DNA of 64,000 nt from Streptomyces sp. RFCAC02 (GCF_004193175.1 NZ_SAUH01000001.1:2854501-2918500); one strand, 5' to 3'. Shown: positions 25,508-35,810, counted from the stretch's first letter. A program made the numbers and translations. Notes: generated from the letters alone by a model not told the origin.

Positions 25508-28108
25508 TCACGCCCTCCCGGACGTGGCAAGCAGGACGAGCCCCCCGTCCGGGCTCGCGTCCACCCGGACCGTGTCGCCGTCCCGCACGTCCCCGGCGAG
25601 GATCCTGCGGGCCAGCGGGTCACCGATCGCCGTCTGCACGAGCCGGCGCAGCGGACGGGCGCCGTACGCCGGGTCCATGCCCTCGTCGGCGAGCCAGCGC
25701 AGCGCGAGCTCCGTGACGTCCAGGGTGAGGCGCCGGTCGGCCAGCCGCCGCTGGAGCAGCCCGACCTGGAGCCGCGCGATACGGCTCAGCTCGTCGCCGG
25801 TCAGCGGGTCGAACACGACCGTCTCGTCCAGACGGTTCAGGAACTCGGGGCGGAACGCGCCCCGCACCGCCGCCATGACCTCCTCGTGCCGCTGCTCCGG
25901 CTTCGCGAGCGGGTCGATCAGGTGCTGCGAGCCGAGGTTGGAGGTGAGGATGAGGATCGTGTTGCGGAAGTCGACCGTACGGCCCTGCCCGTCCGTGAGC
26001 CGCCCGTCGTCCAGGACCTGGAGCAGCACGTCGAAGACCTCCGGGTGCGCCTTCTCCACCTCGTCGAGCAGGACCACGGAGTACGGGCGGCGGCGGACGG
26101 CCTCCGTGAGCTGGCCGCCCTCCTCGTACCCCACGTAGCCGGGGGGCGCGCCGACGAGCCGGGCGACGGCGTGCTTCTCGGCGTACTCGCTCATGTCGAT
26201 GCGGACGATCGCCCGCTCGTCGTCGAAGAGGAAGTCGGCCAGCGCCTTCGCCAGCTCGGTCTTGCCGACACCGGTCGGGCCGAGGAAGAGGAACGAGCCG
26301 GTCGGCCGGTCCGGGTCGGCGATCCCGGCGCGGCTGCGGCGCACGGCGTCGGAGACGGCCCGTACGGCCTCCTGCTGGCCGACCAGGCGCCGGCCCAGCT
26401 CCTCCTCCATCCGCAGCAGCTTCTCCGTCTCGCCCTCCAGCAGGCGGCCCGCCGGGATGCCCGTCCAGGACGACACGACGTCGGCGATGTCGTCGGGGCC
26501 GACCTCCTCCTTGACCATGGTGGTCGCCGACGCCGCCTCGGCCTCCGCCTCGGACGCGGCGGCCAGCTCCCGTTCCAGACCGGGGATCTCGCCGTACAGC
26601 AGCTTGGAGGCGGCCTCGAAGTCGCCGTCGCGCTGGGCGCGCTCGGCGAGGCCGCGGGCCTCGTCCAGGCGCTCCTTCAGCTCACCGACGCGGTTCAGGC
26701 CCCGCTTCTCCTTCTCCCAGCGGGCGGTGAGGCCGCGCAGCTCCTCCTCGCGGTCCGCGAGTTCGCGGCGCAGCCGCTCCAGGCGCTCGCGGGACGACGG
26801 GTCGGACTCGCCGGCGAGGGCCAGCTCCTCCATCCGCAGCCGGTCGACGGCGCGCTGCAGCTCGTCGATCTCGACGGGCGAGGAGTCGATCTCCATCCGC
26901 AGCCTCGACGCCGCCTCGTCCACGAGGTCGATGGCCTTGTCGGGCAGGAACCGGGAGGTGATGTAGCGGTCGGACAGGGTGGCGGCGGCGACCAGCGCGC
27001 CGTCCGCGATCTGCACCTTGTGGTGCGCCTCGTAGCGGCCCTTGAGCCCGCGCAGGATCGCGATGCTGTCCTCGACGGTCGGCTCGGCGACCAGCACCTG
27101 CTGGAAGCGGCGCTCCAGCGCGGCGTCCTTCTCGATGCGCTCGCGGTACTCGTCCAGCGTGGTGGCGCCGACGAGCCGCAGCTCACCGCGCGCCAGCATG
27201 GGCTTCAGCATGTTGCCCGCGTCCATGGCGGACTCGCCGCCGGCGCCCGCGCCGACCACGGTGTGCAGCTCGTCGATGAAGGTGATGATCCGCCCGTCGC
27301 TGTCCTTGATCTCCGCCAGCACGGACTTCAGCCGCTCCTCGAACTCGCCCCGGTACTTCGCCCCGGCCACCATCGCGCCGAGGTCGAGGGAGACCAGCCG
27401 CTTGTTCCTCAGCGACTCGGGCACGTCGCCCTTCACGATGCGCTGCGCCAGGCCCTCGACGACGGCGGTCTTGCCGACGCCGGGCTCGCCGATGAGCACC
27501 GGGTTGTTCTTCGTGCGGCGGGAGAGGACCTGGACGACGCGGCGGATCTCCTGGTCGCGCCCCACGACGGGGTCGAGCCGCCCCTCGCGCGCGGCCTGCG
27601 TGAAGTCCGTGCCGAACTTCTCCAGCGCCTTGTACGTGCCCTCGGGGTCGGGCGTCGTCACGCGCTGCCCGCCCCGGCCGGCCTGGAACGCGGCGAGCAG
27701 CTTGTCGGCCGTCGCGCCCTGCCCGGTCAGCAGCTCGCCCGCGCGCCCGCCCTCGGCGGCGAGGCCGATCAGCAGGTGCTCGGTCGAGACGTAGGCGTCG
27801 CCCAGCTCCCCGGCGCGCCGGGAGGCGTCGGCGATGACGGCGAGCAGCTCGCGGTTGGGCTGCGGCCTCGCCACGGACGCGCCCCGGACGCGCGGCAGGC
27901 CGCCCAGCAGCCGTTCGGCGCCCGAGCGCAGCGCGGCCTGGTCGGCCTCGACGGCGGCGAGGAGGTCCTGGATGTTCTCGTTGTCCTGGCCCGTGAGCAG
28001 CGCGAGCAGCAGATGGGCCGGGGTGATGTCGGGGTGGCCGCCGGTGAGCGCGCGGTCGTTGGCCGCACTGATCGCGTCCCGGCTCCTGTTGGTCAGCTCG
28101 GCGTTCAC
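25508..28108 (-). CDS. clpB: ClpB disaggregase
   Basis: An 866-residue AAA+ chaperone that rescues aggregated proteins together with DnaK. The N-terminal double Clp repeat covers residues 1-145. AAA module 1 has Walker A GEPGVGKT near 205, followed by the coiled middle domain (about 400-520, Glu/Arg/Leu-rich) that contacts DnaK. AAA module 2 has Walker A GPTGVGKT near 606 and the pore loop GYVGYEEGG. The start is the GTG at 28108, after GGAGG; the longer open frame upstream is not coding. An HspR operator is at 28183-28201, so it belongs to the HspR heat-shock regulon. Confidence 0.97.
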   Translation of the reverse strand: MNAELTNRSRDAISAANDRALTGGHPDITPAHLLLALLTGQDNENIQDLLAAVEADQAALRSGAERLLGGLPRVRGASVARPQPNRELLAVIADASRRAGELGDAYVSTEHLLIGLAAEGGRAGELLTGQGATADKLLAAFQAGRGGQRVTTPDPEGTYKALEKFGTDFTQAAREGRLDPVVGRDQEIRRVVQVLSRRTKNNPVLIGEPGVGKTAVVEGLAQRIVKGDVPESLRNKRLVSLDLGAMVAGAKYRGEFEERLKSVLAEIKDSDGRIITFIDELHTVVGAGAGGESAMDAGNMLKPMLARGELRLVGATTLDEYRERIEKDAALERRFQQVLVAEPTVEDSIAILRGLKGRYEAHHKVQIADGALVAAATLSDRYITSRFLPDKAIDLVDEAASRLRMEIDSSPVEIDELQRAVDRLRMEELALAGESDPSSRERLERLRRELADREEELRGLTARWEKEKRGLNRVGELKERLDEARGLAERAQRDGDFEAASKLLYGEIPGLERELAAASEAEAEAASATTMVKEEVGPDDIADVVSSWTGIPAGRLLEGETEKLLRMEEELGRRLVGQQEAVRAVSDAVRRSRAGIADPDRPTGSFLFLGPTGVGKTELAKALADFLFDDERAIVRIDMSEYAEKHAVARLVGAPPGYVGYEEGGQLTEAVRRRPYSVVLLDEVEKAHPEVFDVLLQVLDDGRLTDGQGRTVDFRNTILILTSNLGSQHLIDPLAKPEQRHEEVMAAVRGAFRPEFLNRLDETVVFDPLTGDELSRIARLQVGLLQRRLADRRLTLDVTELALRWLADEGMDPAYGARPLRRLVQTAIGDPLARRILAGDVRDGDTVRVDASPDGGLVLLATSGRA

Positions 28109-28182
28109 GAGCGGTACTCCTCCGTCTGGTTCCGTCCGGTTCGGTCGGGCCACTGGGCCTGCCAGCTCCAACGTACGATAAG

Positions 28183-28201
28183 TTGAGTCTATTCCACTCA
28201 A
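28183..28201. promoter_or_regulatory. HspR operator (HAIR-like) of clpB
   Basis: TTGAGT, seven bases, ACTCAA: the core of the HspR element CTTGAGT-N7-ACTCAAG. It lies 75-93 bases before the clpB start, at the expected promoter position. Confidence 0.88.
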
Positions 28202-28247
28202 CAGGACGGTGGGAGCGATCCCGTACCCGGGGAGGAAAAAGGCGCGC

Positions 28248-28294
28248 GGCCCCTGCGTCCCGGCCCTTCCGGAGAGGGCCGGGACGCAGGGGCC
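28248..28294 (-). terminator. Terminator of the 28.3-29.1 kb serine protease gene
   Basis: Long, nearly perfect inverted repeat (20 bp arms GGCCCCTGCGTCCCGGCCCT / complement) immediately after the protease stop, isolating it from the clpB promoter. Confidence 0.88.
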
Positions 28295-28299
28295 GGCGG

Positions 28300-29100
28300 T
28301 CAGCGGGTGGCGGCCGCCCCGTCGTACAGCGCCCGCGCCTCGGCGGGGAACGGGCGGCCCACCACGTCGCCGTCGCCGCTGCCCACCGACATCACCGCGA
28401 CGACGGTGCCGCCGCCGGCCGCCGCGTCGAAGTCCTGGAGCCACGGCCCGCCGCTCGTGCCGGCCGTCAGGTCGCAGTCCCGCAGCAGGAGGCCACCGGT
28501 GTTCGCCGGGTCGGCCTCGCCCTCGGCGAGCACTTCCGTCGGCCCGCCGCACCAGTGCAGCGACTCGCCGTCGTACGGCGCGAGGGCCGGGTACCCGAGG
28601 ACGGCGACGTCGCGGTCCTCCGGGACGGGCTCGAACTCCAGGCGGTTCGCGCCGTGCGCCTCCTGCACCGTCACGCCGTCCTTCTCGGCCAGCGTGAGGA
28701 ACGCGTAGTCGTGGTGCAGGATCTCCGTCGTGTCGCGGGCCGTGTCCCAGCCCTCGGGCGTGTGGAACGACGCCACGCGCCACCCGTCCTCGCGGTACCG
28801 GTCCTTCCCGTGGTCGTAGCCCGGCACGAACCACACCTCGTCCGGCGGCTCCGGGTTGTCCTGCGTCCTGACGCAGTGCGCGGCGGTCACGACGACGCTG
28901 CCGTTCGGCGCGTCCACGACCGCGCCCGAGCACATGCCGAGACGCCCGCCGCCCGCGTCCCACAGGAGCTTCCCCACCGTGCCCACCGGCCCGTCCTCCC
29001 ACGGCAGGGCAGCGGCGCCGGCCTGCGGGACGGCCGTCCCGAGCACCAGCGCGGCGGCTGTCAGCGTGAGCGCGGCCCTCCTGAGAACACCCTGTTCCAT
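28300..29100 (-). CDS. Secreted V8/trypsin-like serine protease
   Basis: A 266-residue exported serine peptidase of the chymotrypsin fold. The signal peptide (about 1-32) ends near PQAGAAA. The catalytic His is in VVVTAAHC, an Asp candidate lies in [13 protein letters not shown], and the nucleophile is in [11 protein letters not shown]. The GTSGG(P) motif and the missing propeptide activation site place it with V8/glutamyl-endopeptidase-like or HtrA-like secreted proteases rather than with the trypsin at 23.7 kb. ATG start at 29100. The gene has its own terminator; the upstream side is divergent from the wall amidase. Specificity is not known. Confidence 0.88.
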   Translation of the reverse strand: MEQGVLRRAALTLTAAALVLGTAVPQAGAAALPWEDGPVGTVGKLLWDAGGGRLGMCSGAVVDAPNGSVVVTAAHCVRTQDNPEPPDEVWFVPGYDHGKDRYREDGWRVASFHTPEGWDTARDTTEILHHDYAFLTLAEKDGVTVQEAHGANRLEFEPVPEDRDVAVLGYPALAPYDGESLHWCGGPTEVLAEGEADPANTGGLLLRDCDLTAGTSGGPWLQDFDAAAGGGTVVAVMSVGSGDGDVVGRPFPAEARALYDGAAATR

Positions 29101-29378
29101 ACGGACACCCTGGGATCACGCACCGCCCCTGTCCAGTCACCGTCCGCTGAACGAGTGGCCGGATGACGCGCGTTGACGCGGCGGCGGGCGGCGGCACCGC
29201 CGGCAAAGATCGGGTAAAGCCCGCACGGCGGACCGTACGGCAGCCACCGGTCCAGACCAGTGCCGTGCCCCAGGCGACGCCACGACACCCGCAGAAAGCC
29301 ACCGGGAGCCGCCGGCGGCGCCGACGCGCCCGTGGCACGCGCGCATTGACGGCGCCACCGTTCCCCACCAGCATGCTC

Positions 29379-31400
29379 ATGCCTTCCCGCACCTCATGCT
29401 CATGGCGAACCGACCCTCCGGAGGCCCGCCTTGCGAGGACCAAGCACCCGACCCCGTACCCCCTGCGACCGCTCGGCGCCGCCGCCGTCGCCGCGCTGGC
29501 CGTCCCCCTGCTGTTCTCCGGTCCCCCCGCGGCCGCCGCGCCGGCCGGGCAGGACGGCACGCTCAGCGCCGCGTTCACGGACGCCGCCGAACGCTGGGGC
29601 GTCCCCGAGAGCGTCCTGCTCGGCGTCTCCTACCTGGAGTCCCGCTGGGACACCCACGACGGCGCCCCCAGCGTGTCCGGCGGCTACGGGCCGATGCACC
29701 TCACCGACGTGTCGGCCGCCCTCGCCGGATCGGCCGGCCACCACGCCGACGGCGACGAGGACCCGCGCGGCGACGACGCCCGCCCCCTCACCCCCGGCTC
29801 GCCCCTCACCACCGCCTCCGACCCGCAGGACCACGGCTCCGGCACCGTGGCCCGCGCCGCCGAGCTGACCGGCCGCTCCCCCGCCGACCTGCGCTCCGAC
29901 CCGGCCGCCAACATCGAGGGCGGCGCCGCCCTCCTCGCCGACGCCCAGGCCCGCGCCGGCGCGCCCCTCAGCGACGACCCGGCCGACTGGTACGGGGCCG
30001 TCGCCGCCTACGCGGGCGCCGACACCCTGGACGCCGCCGAGGTCTTCGCCGACGACGTGTACGACGTCATCGCCACCGGCGCCGACCGCGTCACCGACAC
30101 CGGCGCGCGCATCACCCTCGCCGCCCTGGACGTCACCCCCGACACCGCGACCGCCGAGGCGCTCGGCCTGCCGCGCGAGCCCCGCGACCCGAACGTCGAG
30201 TGCCCCCGGAGCGTCTCCTGCTCCTGGGTCCCCGCGCCGTACGAGGACCTGGGCGGCGGCGACTACGGCAACTACGACATCGCCGACCGCGAGACGTCCC
30301 AGGAGATCGACTACATCGTCATCCACGACACCGAGGCCACGTGGGAGACGACCCTCGACCTCGTGCAGGACCCGACATACGTCTCCTGGCACTACAGCCT
30401 GCGCTCGTCCGACGGCCACATCGCACAGCACCTCGCCACCAAGGACGTCGGCTGGCACGCCGGCAACTGGTACGTCAACGCGAAGTCCATCGGCCTCGAA
30501 CACGAGGGCTTCCTCACCGACCCGGACGCCTGGTACACGGAGGCCATGTACCGCACGTCCGCCCGCCTGGTGCGGTACCTCGCGCACGAGTACGGCATCC
30601 CCCTGGACCGGCAGCACATCCTCGGCCACGACAACGTCCAGGGCACCACCACCTCCGGCATCGCCGGCATGCACACCGACCCCGGCCCGTACTGGGACTG
30701 GTCGCACTACTTCCGGCTGCTCGGCGCCCCCTTCCACGCCACGGCCGGCCCGCGCGGCGGCCTCGTGACCATCGCGCCGGACTACGACACGAACGGCACC
30801 GACTACACCGGCTGCGAGAGCGCGGGCGCCGCGTGCGACCCGCACGGCTCCGCCACCGTGCGCCTGCACACCGCGCCGAGCGCCGACGCGCCCCTCGTCA
30901 CCGACATCGGCACCCACCCGGGCGACGGCGCGTCCTCGCCCGGCGTGAACGACGTCGGCGCGCGCGCCTCGGCCGGGCAGCGGTTCGCCGTCGCCGACCG
31001 CTCCGGCGAGTGGACCGCGATCTGGTACCTCGGGCAGAAGGCGTGGTTCCACAACCCGGCCGACGCGCCCACCGCCCTGAACGCGCAGGGCTGGGTCGTC
31101 ACCGGGAAGGACGGCGCCGACACCATCCCCGTGTACGGCCGCGCGTACCCCGAGGCCGCCGCGTACCCGGACGGCGTACCGGTGCAGGCCGTCAGCCCGC
31201 TCGTCTACGAGATCCCCGCCGACCAGGCGTACGCGGTCGGGCTGCGCACGCCGAGCGAGTACTACCGGGCCGTGACGTACGACCCGGCCGGGCACCAGGT
31301 CGTGCGCGGCGAGGACTACTACCAGATCCAGCTCGGCCACCGCGTGGCGTACGTCCGCGCGGCCGACGTCGAGGTGCGCTGGTCGGCCGGCCGCCGCTGA
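29379..31400 (+). CDS. Secreted peptidoglycan amidase with N-terminal lytic-transglycosylase-like domain
   Basis: Wall hydrolase. Read from the ATG at 29379 the protein has 673 residues. The signal-peptide core ([18 protein letters not shown], cleavage in the PPAAAAPAG stretch) is followed by a lysozyme-like or SLT-like domain ([34 protein letters not shown]) at about 60-220. The Amidase_2 domain (about 300-450) has zinc ligands in [16 protein letters not shown] and [12 protein letters not shown]-terminal SH3-like cell-wall-binding region ends the protein. The start is doubtful: TTG at 29431 with a CCGGAGG ribosome site is in another frame, and one C added to the C5 run at 29459-29463 gives a canonical [16 protein letters not shown] signal peptide. 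Confidence 0.85.
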   Translation: MPSRTSCSWRTDPPEARLARTKHPTPYPLRPLGAAAVAALAVPLLFSGPPAAAAPAGQDGTLSAAFTDAAERWGVPESVLLGVSYLESRWDTHDGAPSVSGGYGPMHLTDVSAALAGSAGHHADGDEDPRGDDARPLTPGSPLTTASDPQDHGSGTVARAAELTGRSPADLRSDPAANIEGGAALLADAQARAGAPLSDDPADWYGAVAAYAGADTLDAAEVFADDVYDVIATGADRVTDTGARITLAALDVTPDTATAEALGLPREPRDPNVECPRSVSCSWVPAPYEDLGGGDYGNYDIADRETSQEIDYIVIHDTEATWETTLDLVQDPTYVSWHYSLRSSDGHIAQHLATKDVGWHAGNWYVNAKSIGLEHEGFLTDPDAWYTEAMYRTSARLVRYLAHEYGIPLDRQHILGHDNVQGTTTSGIAGMHTDPGPYWDWSHYFRLLGAPFHATAGPRGGLVTIAPDYDTNGTDYTGCESAGAACDPHGSATVRLHTAPSADAPLVTDIGTHPGDGASSPGVNDVGARASAGQRFAVADRSGEWTAIWYLGQKAWFHNPADAPTALNAQGWVVTGKDGADTIPVYGRAYPEAAAYPDGVPVQAVSPLVYEIPADQAYAVGLRTPSEYYRAVTYDPAGHQVVRGEDYYQIQLGHRVAYVRAADVEVRWSAGRR

Positions 31401-31486
31401 CCGGCCCGCGCACCCCCGCCCCCGGGCCGGCGGCACCGGGAGGGATGATCGTCCCGGGGGCGGGACACCGACGGAAGGACGCACAC

Positions 31487-31912
31487 ATGAACGACCGGCC
31501 CGGCTTCCACCTCGCCGTCCCCGTGGACGACCTCGCGCGGGCGCGTGACTTCTACGGCGGCGTCCTCGGCCTGCGGGAGGGCCGTTCGACGGGCACCTGG
31601 GTCGACTGGGACCTCGCGGGCCACCAGCTCGTCACCCACGCCGTGCCGGGGCCGCCGCGCGGCCCGGCCGGGTACGGGTCGGTCGGCGACCACCGGGTGC
31701 CGGTGCCGCACTTCGGGCTGCTGCTGCCGGTGGCGGAGTTCCACGCCTTCGCGGACCGGCTGCGGGCCGCGGGCACGGAGTTCGTCATCGAGCCGGTGCT
31801 GCGGTTCGCCGGTGAGCCGGCGGAGCAGTGGACGATGTTCTTCCTCGACCCGGCGGGCAACGCGCTGGAGTTCAAGGCGTTCTCGGACCCGGCGCAGGTG
31901 TTCGCGCGATGA
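31487..31912 (+). CDS. VOC-family (glyoxalase-like) protein
   Basis: A 141-residue vicinal-oxygen-chelate protein: two beta-alpha-beta-beta-beta modules, the first starting FHLAVPVDDLARARDFYGGV, and the second with VPHFGLLLP and the metal-ligand Glu in AGNALEFKAF. Metal-dependent lyases, dioxygenases and resistance proteins share this fold; the reaction cannot be told here. ATG at 31487. Its stop overlaps the SDR start by 4 bases (ATGA), so the two are translated together. Confidence 0.88.
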   Translation: MNDRPGFHLAVPVDDLARARDFYGGVLGLREGRSTGTWVDWDLAGHQLVTHAVPGPPRGPAGYGSVGDHRVPVPHFGLLLPVAEFHAFADRLRAAGTEFVIEPVLRFAGEPAEQWTMFFLDPAGNALEFKAFSDPAQVFAR

Positions 31913-32664
31913 GCGGCCGCGGCGTCCTCGTGACGGGCGCGGCGCGCGGCATCGGACGGGCCGTCGCGGCGGCGTTCGCGCGCGGCGGGGACCGGGTGTG
32001 CGTGCACTACGGGTCGCGGCGCGAGGCGGCCGAGGAGACCGTGCGCTCGCTGCCGGGCACCGGGCACGTCGCGCTCGGCGCCGACCTCGCCGACCCGGAC
32101 GCCGTGGAACGCCTCGTGGCCGCGGCGGACGAGGCCCTGGACGGCGTCGACGTCCTCGTGAACAACGCGGCCGTCATGCTGCCGCACCCGCCCGCCACCG
32201 CGTCGTACGCCGAGTGGCAGGGCGCGTGGCGCCGCGTCACGGACGTGAACCTGCTGGGCGCGGCGAACGCGTCGTACTGCGCCGCCCGCCGCATGATCGG
32301 GCGCGGCGCGGCCGGGCGGATCGTGAACGTCGGCTCGCGCGGGGCGTTCCGGGGCGAGCCCGACCACCCGGCGTACGGGGCGAGCAAGGCGGCCCTGCAC
32401 GCGCTCGGCCAGTCCCTCGCCGTCGCGCTGGCGCCGCACGGCATCGCCGTCATGTCGGTGGCGCCGGGCTTCGTGGCGACGGACCGGGTCGCGGAGCGGC
32501 TGACGGGTCCCGAGGGCGACGGCATCCGCGCCCAGAGCCCGTTCGGGCGCGTCGCGCGCCCCGAGGAGGTCGCCGACGCCGTGCACTGGCTGGCGTCACC
32601 CGGCGCCACCTGGTCCTCCGGCACGGTCCTCGACCTGAACGGGGCCTCGTACCTGCGGACATGA
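31909..32664 (+). CDS. SDR-family NAD(P)-dependent oxidoreductase
   Basis: A 251-residue short-chain dehydrogenase. TGAARGIG (residues 9-16) is the cofactor loop, NNAA the stabilising motif near 85, the catalytic Ser is in VNVGSRG, and Tyr/Lys in YGASKAA near 157-163. The end contains LDLNGASYL, typical of the family. ATG overlaps the VOC gene stop. The 3' end converges with the TetR gene 27 bases away. An oxidoreductase/VOC pair suggests a small metabolic cassette, substrate unknown. Confidence 0.92.
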   Translation: MSGRGVLVTGAARGIGRAVAAAFARGGDRVCVHYGSRREAAEETVRSLPGTGHVALGADLADPDAVERLVAAADEALDGVDVLVNNAAVMLPHPPATASYAEWQGAWRRVTDVNLLGAANASYCAARRMIGRGAAGRIVNVGSRGAFRGEPDHPAYGASKAALHALGQSLAVALAPHGIAVMSVAPGFVATDRVAERLTGPEGDGIRAQSPFGRVARPEEVADAVHWLASPGATWSSGTVLDLNGASYLRT

Positions 32665-32691
32665 CCCGGGCCGCCGCCGCGCTTCCGCCGC

Positions 32692-33258
32692 TCAGGGCAG
32701 GAGCGCCGGGAGCAGCCCGCGCACCAGGGCGGCCGCCGCCTCCTCGGGGATGTCGGGGCCGCCCTCGAAGTACCGGAGGAACGCCTGCTGGAAGCAGGCG
32801 CCCATGAGCAGCGCCGCGCCGGCGGCGGGGTCGGCGCCGGGCGCCACGCGGCCGAGGTCCCGCTCGGCCGCCAGGTACGCGGTGAGCGCCGTGACCGGGT
32901 GGCGGGGTCCGGCCCCGTACCCGGCCAGCGAGTCGCGGACCGCGGCCATCAGCCGGGGCTGGGCCACCATCGAGGCCATCATCGGGAAGGCGTGCAGGTA
33001 GAAGCGGAGCGCCCCGTGCGCGACCGCGGTGAGGTTGGCCTCGACGCTCCCCTCGCCGGCGCGCGCCCCGGTGGGGAAGGCCGGCATCCGCTCCGCGAGG
33101 ACGTGCAGGAGGATCTCCTCCTTGTCGCGGAAGTGCTTGTAGAGCAGCGCCTCGGAGGTGCCCGCGGCGCGCGCGATCTGCTTCGTCGTGGCGTTGGCGA
33201 CGCCCTGTTCGCGCATGACGCCGGCGGCGGCGTCCAGGATGCGTTCCCGTGCGTTCAT
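32692..33258 (-). CDS. TetR-family regulator
   Basis: A 188-residue repressor-type protein. The N-terminal helix-turn-helix is clear (RERILDAAAGVMREQGVANATTKQIARAAGTSEALLYKHF split over residues 3-45), followed by an all-helical ligand-binding domain. ATG start at 33258. Two matching operator copies (33274-33296 and 33299-33324) lie between this gene and the divergent NAD(P)-binding gene, so it very probably represses both. The ligand is unknown. Confidence 0.93.
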   Translation of the reverse strand: MNARERILDAAAGVMREQGVANATTKQIARAAGTSEALLYKHFRDKEEILLHVLAERMPAFPTGARAGEGSVEANLTAVAHGALRFYLHAFPMMASMVAQPRLMAAVRDSLAGYGAGPRHPVTALTAYLAAERDLGRVAPGADPAAGAALLMGACFQQAFLRYFEGGPDIPEEAAAALVRGLLPALLP

Positions 33259-33273
33259 GATCCCCGCTTGACA

Positions 33274-33296
33274 GGTGAGTGGGTGCTTACCCACTC
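33274..33296. promoter_or_regulatory. TetR operator copy 1
   Basis: GGTGAGTG, five bases, TTACCCACTC, containing the dyad GAGTGGGT...ACCCACTC (33277-33296). It has the same layout as copy 2 and lies directly upstream of the TetR gene. Confidence 0.78.
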
Positions 33297-33298
33297 TA

Positions 33299-33324
33299 GG
33301 GGTGAGTGAATATTTACTCACCCC
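33299..33324. promoter_or_regulatory. TetR operator copy 2
   Basis: Twenty-six-base palindrome with one mismatched pair, containing GGTGAGTG, five bases, TTACTCACCC. It starts 27 bases after copy 1 and lies just upstream of the ATG at 33347. Confidence 0.82.
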
Positions 33325-33346
33325 TTCCCCTCCTGCGGAGAACCCC

Positions 33347-34000
33347 ATGAAACTCACCGTGCTCGGCGCCAACGGCGGCACCGGCAGCGCCGTCGTGCGC
33401 CAGGCCGTCGCGGCAGGCCACGACGTGACCGCCGTCGTCCGCGACGCCGCCCGGATGCCCGCCGACCTGCGGGAACACGTCCGCGTCACCGTGGCGGACG
33501 GCGGCCCGGCGTCCGCCGACGCCCTGGCGGACGCCGTCGCCGGACGCGACGCGGTCGTCAACGCGATCGGCACGCGCGACCGGAAGCACCCCACCGGCGC
33601 GTGCGCCGACAGCACGGCCGCCCTCGTCCGGGCGGCACGGGCCGCCGGCGGCGCGGGGCCGCGCCTCGTCATCGCGAGCAACAGCGCGATGGCCCCGGGC
33701 GCCGGCGACGACCCGTTCACCCGCTTCGTCGTCAAACCGCTGATCCTGGCGCCCCTGCTGAAGCACATGCTCGACGACATGCGCCGCGCCGAGCGGACCG
33801 TGCGGGACTCGGGCCTGCCGTGGACGGTCGTCCGGGCCGGACGGCTGACCGACCGGCCCGGCAAGGGCCGCCACCGCCACCGCGTCGACCGCAACGTCCC
33901 CGGCGGATTCCAGATCACCCGCGCCGACTTCGCCACGGCGCTGCTGGACTCCGCCACCGACCCGGGCCGCGCCGGACACGTCGTCTCGGTCGGCAACTGA
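33347..34000 (+). CDS. NAD(P)-binding NmrA-like/atypical SDR protein
   Basis: A 217-residue single Rossmann-fold protein: LGANGGTGSAVVRQAV near the N-terminus binds the dinucleotide, ASNSAMAPGAGDD follows and WTVVRAGRL fits NAD(P)-binding_10/NmrA-like proteins. The catalytic Tyr-Lys pair of classical SDRs is not obvious, so it may be a sensor or a flavin-reductase-like enzyme (BVR/YwnB family). Divergent from the TetR gene, with two operators in between, and therefore probably its target. ATG 33347; a convergent MBL gene follows. Confidence 0.85.
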   Translation: MKLTVLGANGGTGSAVVRQAVAAGHDVTAVVRDAARMPADLREHVRVTVADGGPASADALADAVAGRDAVVNAIGTRDRKHPTGACADSTAALVRAARAAGGAGPRLVIASNSAMAPGAGDDPFTRFVVKPLILAPLLKHMLDDMRRAERTVRDSGLPWTVVRAGRLTDRPGKGRHRHRVDRNVPGGFQITRADFATALLDSATDPGRAGHVVSVGN

Positions 34001-34121
34001 CCGCCCGCGGCACGTCCGGCGATGCTTCGGGCCGTCCGCCGAGGCGACGAGCCTGCCGGCGCCCGGCGGCAGCCGCCGCGTCCATCGCTTCCGCCAGCGC
34101 GGACGTGCCGCCGCGCTCGCC

Positions 34122-34940
34122 TCAACCAGCTCTTTCAGCGAGGCGCCGGACCTGGTCGACGGATATGTCCGTGGTCCACTCCCAGCCGGGCTCGGCCGTC
34201 GGGCCGACCCGCGCGTCGCCGGGGACACGGCCCGCACGCACCGCGAGGACGTACGCCCGGTCCTGCTCGATCCGTGCGCGCATCCCCTCGGCTCCGCAGA
34301 CCGATCCGTGGCCGGGGACCATGACATCGACATCGCCCGCGACGTCATCGAGCAGGCGCAGTCCGACGAGGTACTCCCCGAGAGGGTCATTGGTCTCGTT
34401 CAACTCGTCGAAGTTCGGGACGAGGACGTCGGAAAGCATGTCGCCGGCGACGAGGACGCCGCGCTCCGCGATCAGCAGCGCCGCATGGCCCGGGGCGTGC
34501 GCCGGGTGCTCGATGATTCGGGTGCGAGGGCCGTTCCAGGGAATCCGCGCCGCTCCGGCCGGCAGACCGGTGACGAGGCCGTACAGGTCCAGCGGTGTCT
34601 CCCCGGCGATTTCCGGCGGCAACCCCTCGGCGACATGCGCCTTCCAGTCCGGGTCCGCCCGCACCTCTCGCACATGCGCCGCGCAGCGGGCGGTGCCGTA
34701 CCGGGGCGCGTCGCCGTACGCGGGGTGCCAGAGCACGTGATCCCAGTCGGGATGCGTCGCGAAGCCCGCCACCACGCTCTGGCCCAGCTCGCGGAGGTCG
34801 TCCGCGAGGCAGGTCATCTCGGCTTCGGTGAGCCCGGGGTCGATGAGCAGCACACCGGTCGGGCCTTGCACCACGACGGCGTTGTTCTCGAGCAACTCGC
34901 TCCGGTGGGTCAGCACACCCTCCGCGACCTGGTTCAGCAT
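34122..34940 (-). CDS. MBL-fold metallo-hydrolase
   Basis: A 272-residue metallo-beta-lactamase-fold protein. The metal motif is THPDWDHV near residue 63 (H-x-D-x-D-H is modified as HPDWDH), with further ligands in HAPGHAA, ERGVLVAGD and VPGHGSVCG. It begins after AAGGAGCG at the ATG at 34940 (MLNQVAEG). Homologs are hydrolases of unknown substrate. The gene is convergent with the NAD(P)-binding gene and divergent from PAP2, so it is transcribed alone. Confidence 0.9.
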   Translation of the reverse strand: MLNQVAEGVLTHRSELLENNAVVVQGPTGVLLIDPGLTEAEMTCLADDLRELGQSVVAGFATHPDWDHVLWHPAYGDAPRYGTARCAAHVREVRADPDWKAHVAEGLPPEIAGETPLDLYGLVTGLPAGAARIPWNGPRTRIIEHPAHAPGHAALLIAERGVLVAGDMLSDVLVPNFDELNETNDPLGEYLVGLRLLDDVAGDVDVMVPGHGSVCGAEGMRARIEQDRAYVLAVRAGRVPGDARVGPTAEPGWEWTTDISVDQVRRLAERAG

Positions 34941-35100
34941 TGCGCTCCTTCTGTGGCTGGTCGTGCTGGTGCGGAAGCACCCGCTGCACACATGGACGAG
35001 ACAGCCGGCCGAAAATCATCGCCGTGGCCCGCACCTCCTCCACGGGCCGAGGGCTCGGCCCCCGGCCGCCCCGCCCGACGCGGCACTAGGCTTGTCCCGC

Positions 35101-35790
35101 ATGAGCCGACCACTCCGGGGCACCGTCGCAGCCGTGTCCGCCGTGGCCCTGATCGCCCTCGTCACCGTGGTCGCGCTGCGCGACGGCGCGCCGTTCGCCG
35201 TGGACAGCCGGCTGCACGACGCGGCGGTACGGCACCGCACCCCCGGCTGGAGCGAGGCGTTCCGCGTCATCACGAGCACCGGCAGCGGGGTGCCGCCCCT
35301 CGTCGTGGCGGCGGTCGCCGGAGCGCTGGCCGCCCCGCGCGCGTGGTGGCTCGGCGCCGTCGCGGGCGTCGGGGCGCTCGTCACGGGGCAGCTCGGCCGC
35401 TTCGCCCTCGTCACCGCGCTGGACCGGCCGCGCCCGCCGGCCGCCGACTGGCTCATCCACGTGCACAACGCCGCCATGCCGTCGGGCCACGCGGCGACCT
35501 CCGCCATGGTGGCCATCGGCGTGGCCGTCTTCCTCGCGCGCCTGCCGCGCGTGCCCCGGACGGTCGCGTACGGCGTGCCGGCGCTGTGGGCGGCGGCGGT
35601 CGGCGCGAGCCGCGTCGTCCTCGGCGTGCACTGGCCGACGGACGTGCTGGCGGGCTGGCTCTACGCGACCCTCGCCGCCTGCCTCCTCCTCCCGCCCCTC
35701 GGCCGGGCACTGGACCGGGCGACGGACCGCGCCGCCCCGCCACGGCCCGCGGACGACAGCGGCACGGACGCACCGGCCCACCGGCCCTGA
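35101..35790 (+). CDS. PAP2-family membrane phosphatase
   Basis: A 229-residue integral membrane phosphatase with six helices. The three-part active site is partly visible: DRPRPP (first block), MPSGHAATSA (second block with His) and SRVVLGVHWPTDV (third block, Arg and His-Asp). The Lys usually six residues before the first RP is not where I expect it. It likely acts on undecaprenyl or phosphatidyl pyrophosphate or a related lipid at the outer face. ATG at 35101. Terminator at 35811-35849. Confidence 0.9.
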   Translation: MSRPLRGTVAAVSAVALIALVTVVALRDGAPFAVDSRLHDAAVRHRTPGWSEAFRVITSTGSGVPPLVVAAVAGALAAPRAWWLGAVAGVGALVTGQLGRFALVTALDRPRPPAADWLIHVHNAAMPSGHAATSAMVAIGVAVFLARLPRVPRTVAYGVPALWAAAVGASRVVLGVHWPTDVLAGWLYATLAACLLLPPLGRALDRATDRAAPPRPADDSGTDAPAHRP

Positions 35791-35810
35791 CCCCCGCCCC
35801 GGCATACGCG

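Noticed and set aside
25019..28186. Open frame of more than 1,000 codons antisense to clpB and the YbjN-like gene
   Set aside because: A shadow frame caused by high third-position G/C; the opposite strand encodes ClpB. Composition is Leu/Arg/Val-rich with no fold.
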